From: HGM12587 sp045128635
GTDB taxonomy: Bacteria > Bacillota > Clostridia > Lachnospirales > Lachnospiraceae
Length of the DNA stretch: 64,000 bases
Reading direction: 5' to 3'
NCBI GenBank assembly: GCA_045128635.1
Contig: JBGVRS010000052.1
Coordinates: 1 to 64,000, forward strand
Positions within the stretch are counted from its first letter, which is position 1, and every line of letters starts with the position of its first letter. The notes beneath the pieces are model-generated. The model saw nothing but the letters and a program-made list of their open reading frames with translations, made no database searches and was not told the origin of the DNA. This document shows positions 60,358-64,000 of this stretch, piece by piece. Made by a program: the position numbers and the translations under genes.

Positions 60358-63300
60358 ATGAACTTCACACATTTACATGTGCATACGGAATATAGTCTTT
60401 TGGATGGTTCCAATAAAATTAAAGAATGTGTACTCAGAGTCAAAGAACTTGGCATGGACAGTGTGGCGATTACGGACCATGGTGTTATGTATGGTGTTAT
60501 TGACTTTTATCGTGCTGCCAAAGCGGAAGGGATTCGCCCGATTTTAGGATGTGAAGTTTATGTTGCACCAAATTCACGCCATGACCGTGAACTGGGAAAT
60601 AATGAAGACAGATATTATCATCTGGTACTTCTTGCGGAAAACAACACCGGTTATAATAACCTGATGAAAATTGTGTCAAAAGGTTTTACAGAAGGGTATT
60701 ACTATAAACCTCGAGTAGATATGGAAGTGTTGGAAGAGTACCATGAAGGTATTATTGCCTTAAGTGCGTGTCTGGCAGGAGAAGTCCAGAGATTTTTAAA
60801 TAGAGGATTTTATGAGGAAGGCAAGAAGGCTGCCCTTAAATATGAGAGCGTTTTTGGAAAAGGAAACTTCTTTTTAGAATTACAGGATCACGGACTGCCG
60901 GAGCAGAAACGCGTAAATATGGAGCTTTTGCGTCTGAGTCAGGATACCGGGATTGAACTGGTAGCGACCAATGACGTTCATTATACTTATGCAGAAGATG
61001 AAAAACCACATGATATTTTACTTTGTCTGCAGACCGGTAAAAAGCTCTCAGATGAGAATCGTATGCGCTATGAAGGCGGTCAGTACTATGTAAAATCGCC
61101 GGAAGAAATGGCGAGACTTTTTCCATATGCCCTGGAGGCGCTGGAAAATACTCATAAAATCGCAGAACGTTGTAACGTTGAAATTGAATTTGGGGTTACA
61201 AAGCTTCCGAAATATGATGTGCCGGAAGGATATACTTCCTGGGAATATTTAAATAAGCTGTGCTTTGAAGGTTTGGAGAGATGTTATCCAAATCATGAGA
61301 AAGAATTAGAAGAACAATTAACTTATGAATTAAGCATTATCCAGAGAATGGGGTATGTAGATTACTTCCTCATTGTTTGGGATTTTATCAAATATGCAAA
61401 AGACCACGGCATTGCGGTAGGTCCTGGTCGAGGAAGTGCGGCAGGAAGTATCGTATCCTATACCCTTGGGATTACAACCATTGACCCAATGAAATACAGC
61501 CTGCTGTTTGAGCGATTCTTAAATCCGGAACGAGTATCCATGCCGGATATTGACGTTGACTTCTGTTTTGAAAGACGTCAGGAAGTCATTGATTATGTGG
61601 TGGAAAAATATGGAAAAGACCGCGTGGTTCAGATTGTAACCTTTGGTACGCTGGCGGCTCGTGGTGTAATCAGAGATGTTGGACGAGTGATGGACTTGCC
61701 ATATCAGCTCTGTGACCAGACTGCAAAACAGATTCCGCAGGAATTAAATATTACCATTGATAAAGCATTGAAGGTCAATCCGGAGCTTCGTAAGAATTAC
61801 GAGGACAGCGGAGAGATTCATGAACTGATTGACATGGCAAAACGATTGGAAGGTCTGCCGCGACACACCTCTATGCATGCGGCAGGAGTTGTCATCAGTC
61901 AAAAATCCGTGGATGAATATGTACCATTATCCAGAGGTTCCGATGGTTCTATCACCACACAGTTTACCATGACAACGCTGGAAGAGTTAGGGCTCCTGAA
62001 AATGGACTTCCTTGGTCTTCGTACCCTGACGGTTATCCAGAATGCGGTGAACATGGTCAGACAGACCAAAGGCATTTCCATTGACATTGATAAAATAGAT
62101 TATGATGATAAACAGGTATTAGCTTCCATCGGCACAGGTAAATGCGAAGGTATTTTCCAGCTTGAAAGTGCGGGCATGAAAAACTTTATGAAGGAGTTAA
62201 AACCGAAGAGTCTGGAAGATATCATTGCGGGGATTTCCCTCTATCGTCCGGGCCCTATGGACTTTATCCCGCAATACATTAAGGGAAAAGACCATCCGGA
62301 AACCATTACTTATGACTGCGAAGAATTGCGAAGCATTTTAGAGCCGACCTATGGATGTATTGTGTACCAGGAACAGGTAATGCAGATCGTACAGAAGCTG
62401 GCAGGATATACCCTTGGGCGAGCAGACCTTGTACGCCGTGCCATGAGTAAAAAGAAAGCTTCCGTAATGGAGCAGGAACGTAAGAACTTCGTCTATGGAA
62501 ATGAGGCGGAAGGAGTTCCCGGATGTATTTCCAGAGGCATATCAGAAAGAGTTGCAAATAAAATTTTTGATGATATGACCGATTTTGCGAAATACGCATT
62601 TAACAAATCCCATGCAGCTGCTTATGCAGTGGTTTCTTATCAGACCGCATGGTTAAAATATTATTATCCGGTAGAATTTATGGCGGCACTGATGACTTCG
62701 GTGATTGATAATCCGTCAAAAGTGGCAGAATATATTTTGAACTGCCGCCAGATGGGAATTGAAATCTTACCGCCGGATATTAATGTGGGATATGCCGGAT
62801 TTTCGGTATCGGATGCCGGAATCCATTACGGTTTAACCGCAATTAAGAGTATCGGACGTTCTGTCATTGAAGCGATTGTAGCAGAACGAGAAGAAAACGG
62901 CATTTACACAAGTCTGAAGGATTTTATCACCAGACTTAGTAATAAAGAAGTCAACAAACGAACCATTGAAAACTTCATCAAGGCAGGTGCGCTTGATTCC
63001 CTGGAAGGTACAAGAAAACAGAAAATGTTTATCTATGTGCAGATCATGGATGAAGCGGCGAGAGATAAGAAAAATACTCTGACAGGTCAGCTTTCCTTAT
63101 TTGATTTTGTGGATGAGGAAGTTAAGGCAACCATGGAAATTCAGATGCCAAAGGTTGGAGAATTTGACCAGAGTGAAAAACTTGCATTTGAAAAAGAAGT
63201 CCTCGGAGTTTATTTAAGCGGACACCCGCTTCAGGAATGTGAGGCACGCTGGAGAAAAGCGATTTCTCACACCTCCGCAGATTTTATGCTGGATGAAGAA

Positions 63301-63822
63301 CTTGGAACGACCAATGTAAGAGATGGTGAGAAAGCAATTATTGGCGGTATTATCAGTGAAATGAGTGTGAAGCTGACAAAGACCAGTAAACAGATGGCAT
63401 ATCTTACCATTGAAGACTTATTGGGAACGGTGGAAGTCATTGTGTTCCCGAGAGATTATGAAAATAATTCGGCAGCACTGGTGCAGGATGCAAAAGTATT
63501 TGTGCAGGGCCGTGTCTCCTGTGAGGATGACAAACCAAGCAGATTGATCTGTGAAAAGATTATTTCGTTTGATCAGGAGAAAAAAGAACTATGGATTCAG
63601 TTTGCGGATAAGAAAACCTTTGATGCCCAGGAAGTTCGTATGTTAAATTCCCTCAAAGCATACGAAGGAGATGTGCCGGTAGTGGCATATCTTGCGAAGG
63701 AAAAGCAATGGAAGAAATATCCGCCAAACAGAAATATATCGCTTTCCGAATCCCTGATTCAGTCATTAAAGCTGCAGTTCGGTGAGCAAAACATTAAAAT
63801 CAGAACTCTAAAGGCACTATAA
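60358..63822 (+). CDS. dnaE: DNA polymerase III alpha subunit DnaE
   Basis: An 1154-residue replicative polymerase. The N-terminal PHP domain begins FTHLHVHTEYSLLDGS, with its metal ligands intact. The catalytic aspartates lie in MPDIDVDFCFERR (Asp397, Asp399). The clamp-binding motif QLSLF is at 911-915, after the helix-hairpin-helix. An OB-fold domain follows near 990-1060 (AIIGGIISEMSVKLTKTSKQM). GAAAGGTG points to ATG 60358, not the GTG within it at 60346. In Firmicutes DnaE usually works with PolC, which is not in this window. Confidence 0.97.
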   Translation: MNFTHLHVHTEYSLLDGSNKIKECVLRVKELGMDSVAITDHGVMYGVIDFYRAAKAEGIRPILGCEVYVAPNSRHDRELGNNEDRYYHLVLLAENNTGYNNLMKIVSKGFTEGYYYKPRVDMEVLEEYHEGIIALSACLAGEVQRFLNRGFYEEGKKAALKYESVFGKGNFFLELQDHGLPEQKRVNMELLRLSQDTGIELVATNDVHYTYAEDEKPHDILLCLQTGKKLSDENRMRYEGGQYYVKSPEEMARLFPYALEALENTHKIAERCNVEIEFGVTKLPKYDVPEGYTSWEYLNKLCFEGLERCYPNHEKELEEQLTYELSIIQRMGYVDYFLIVWDFIKYAKDHGIAVGPGRGSAAGSIVSYTLGITTIDPMKYSLLFERFLNPERVSMPDIDVDFCFERRQEVIDYVVEKYGKDRVVQIVTFGTLAARGVIRDVGRVMDLPYQLCDQTAKQIPQELNITIDKALKVNPELRKNYEDSGEIHELIDMAKRLEGLPRHTSMHAAGVVISQKSVDEYVPLSRGSDGSITTQFTMTTLEELGLLKMDFLGLRTLTVIQNAVNMVRQTKGISIDIDKIDYDDKQVLASIGTGKCEGIFQLESAGMKNFMKELKPKSLEDIIAGISLYRPGPMDFIPQYIKGKDHPETITYDCEELRSILEPTYGCIVYQEQVMQIVQKLAGYTLGRADLVRRAMSKKKASVMEQERKNFVYGNEAEGVPGCISRGISERVANKIFDDMTDFAKYAFNKSHAAAYAVVSYQTAWLKYYYPVEFMAALMTSVIDNPSKVAEYILNCRQMGIEILPPDINVGYAGFSVSDAGIHYGLTAIKSIGRSVIEAIVAEREENGIYTSLKDFITRLSNKEVNKRTIENFIKAGALDSLEGTRKQKMFIYVQIMDEAARDKKNTLTGQLSLFDFVDEEVKATMEIQMPKVGEFDQSEKLAFEKEVLGVYLSGHPLQECEARWRKAISHTSADFMLDEELGTTNVRDGEKAIIGGIISEMSVKLTKTSKQMAYLTIEDLLGTVEVIVFPRDYENNSAALVQDAKVFVQGRVSCEDDKPSRLICEKIISFDQEKKELWIQFADKKTFDAQEVRMLNSLKAYEGDVPVVAYLAKEKQWKKYPPNRNISLSESLIQSLKLQFGEQNIKIRTLKAL

Positions 63823-63847
63823 CGAGACATTTAAGAGGAGGAGAATC

Positions 63848-64000
63848 ATGGCAGCAAACAAAGAAATCAACACAATTGGCGTATTAACAAGTGGTGGCGA
63901 TGCCCCTGGTATGAATGCTGCAATTCGAGCAGTTGTAAGACGCGCATGCTATAATGGCAAAAAAGTAAAAGGTATCCGCAGAGGATATCAGGGTCTTTTG
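63848..64000 (+). CDS. pfkA: 6-phosphofructokinase, 5' part only
   Basis: The first 51 codons of an ATP-dependent phosphofructokinase run off the right edge. INTIGVLTSGGDAPGMNAAI is the nucleotide-binding start typical of PfkA, with IRRGYQGLL following. GAGGAGGAG lies just before ATG 63848. It sits 25 nt after dnaE, a dnaE-pfkA order common in Firmicutes. Confidence 0.93.
   Translation, partial: MAANKEINTIGVLTSGGDAPGMNAAIRAVVRRACYNGKKVKGIRRGYQGLL

Noticed and set aside
1..64000. CRISPR array, rRNA or prophage
   Set aside because: No regularly spaced repeats, cas genes, rRNA-like sequence or phage structural genes were seen on either strand.

Overview
This 64 kb window looks like a chromosomal segment of a low- to mid-GC, spore-forming anaerobic Firmicute, most likely Lachnospiraceae (Clostridia). 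Supporting evidence: spoVG and spoVT, a glgC/glgD pair, a sensory [FeFe] hydrogenase, a TSCPD protein, meso-diaminopimelate dehydrogenase, DnaD/DnaI primosome proteins, a SAM-I riboswitch before metK, and strong purine-rich Shine-Dalgarno sites. Genes are dense, mostly on the plus strand, and separated by clear intrinsic terminators. I see no rRNA, CRISPR array, prophage or insertion sequence. One PD-(D/E)XK 'transposase-family' gene of the Rpn type is the only mobile-looking item.

Layout. 1-7.4 kb: a sugar-acid locus. uxaBA reads left; a LacI regulator, two zinc dehydrogenases and an amidohydrolase-type lactonase read right. Together they fit oxidation of L-galactose through L-galactonate, D-tagaturonate and D-altronate to 2-keto-3-deoxygluconate. 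Two LacI-type operators each sit just past one of the divergent promoters. A 149-nt, almost unbroken hairpin lies inside the rightward unit. 7.5-8.3 kb: a lone Rpn-type nuclease gene between terminators. 8.5-15.6 kb: a complete F1Fo ATP synthase operon whose c subunit carries the full Na+-binding residue set. 15.6-18 kb: a conserved hypothetical gene, a MATE exporter and an HD phosphohydrolase. 18-23.2 kb: an operon of a methyltransferase, an 838-residue membrane-anchored protein with a degenerate C39-like tail, an M29 aminopeptidase and a TSCPD protein. 23.2-26.8 kb: HAD phosphatase, sfsA, mutY, glycosyltransferase. 26.8-28.3 kb: SAM-I riboswitch and metK. 28.4-30.2 kb: a histidine kinase/response regulator pair.

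30.2-34.4 kb: a FecBCD-type ABC importer fused in one operon to a precorrin-2 dehydrogenase and a short siroheme sulfite/nitrite reductase. 34.5-39.2 kb (minus): dnaD-dnaI-prs and murC, separated by a compact DnaA-box element made of a 14-bp inverted repeat plus an abutting third box. 39.3-43 kb: glgC-glgD, spoVG, an aldose epimerase. 42.9-49.7 kb: pth-mfd, a PrsA/SurA-like lipoprotein, a GH13 glucosidase. 49.6-51.5 kb: a PAP2 protein and ddh. 51.6-54.9 kb: a redox-sensing cassette (thioredoxin-fold ferredoxin, [FeFe]-hydrogenase-PAS protein, PP2C phosphatase) bracketed by two related hairpins; the second sequesters the spoVT ribosome site. 55.5-64 kb: pncB, tRNA-Gln(CUG), yitT, acyl-ACP thioesterase, a CvfB-like S1 protein, an HPr-like protein lacking the phosphorylatable His, dnaE and the start of pfkA.

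The most unusual parts are the predicted L-galactose pathway, the hairpin-bracketed hydrogenase/PP2C cassette, the importer-siroheme-reductase operon, the DnaA element before the helicase-loader genes, and the long hairpin at 6162-6310. All functional statements are from reading the sequence; no database search was run.
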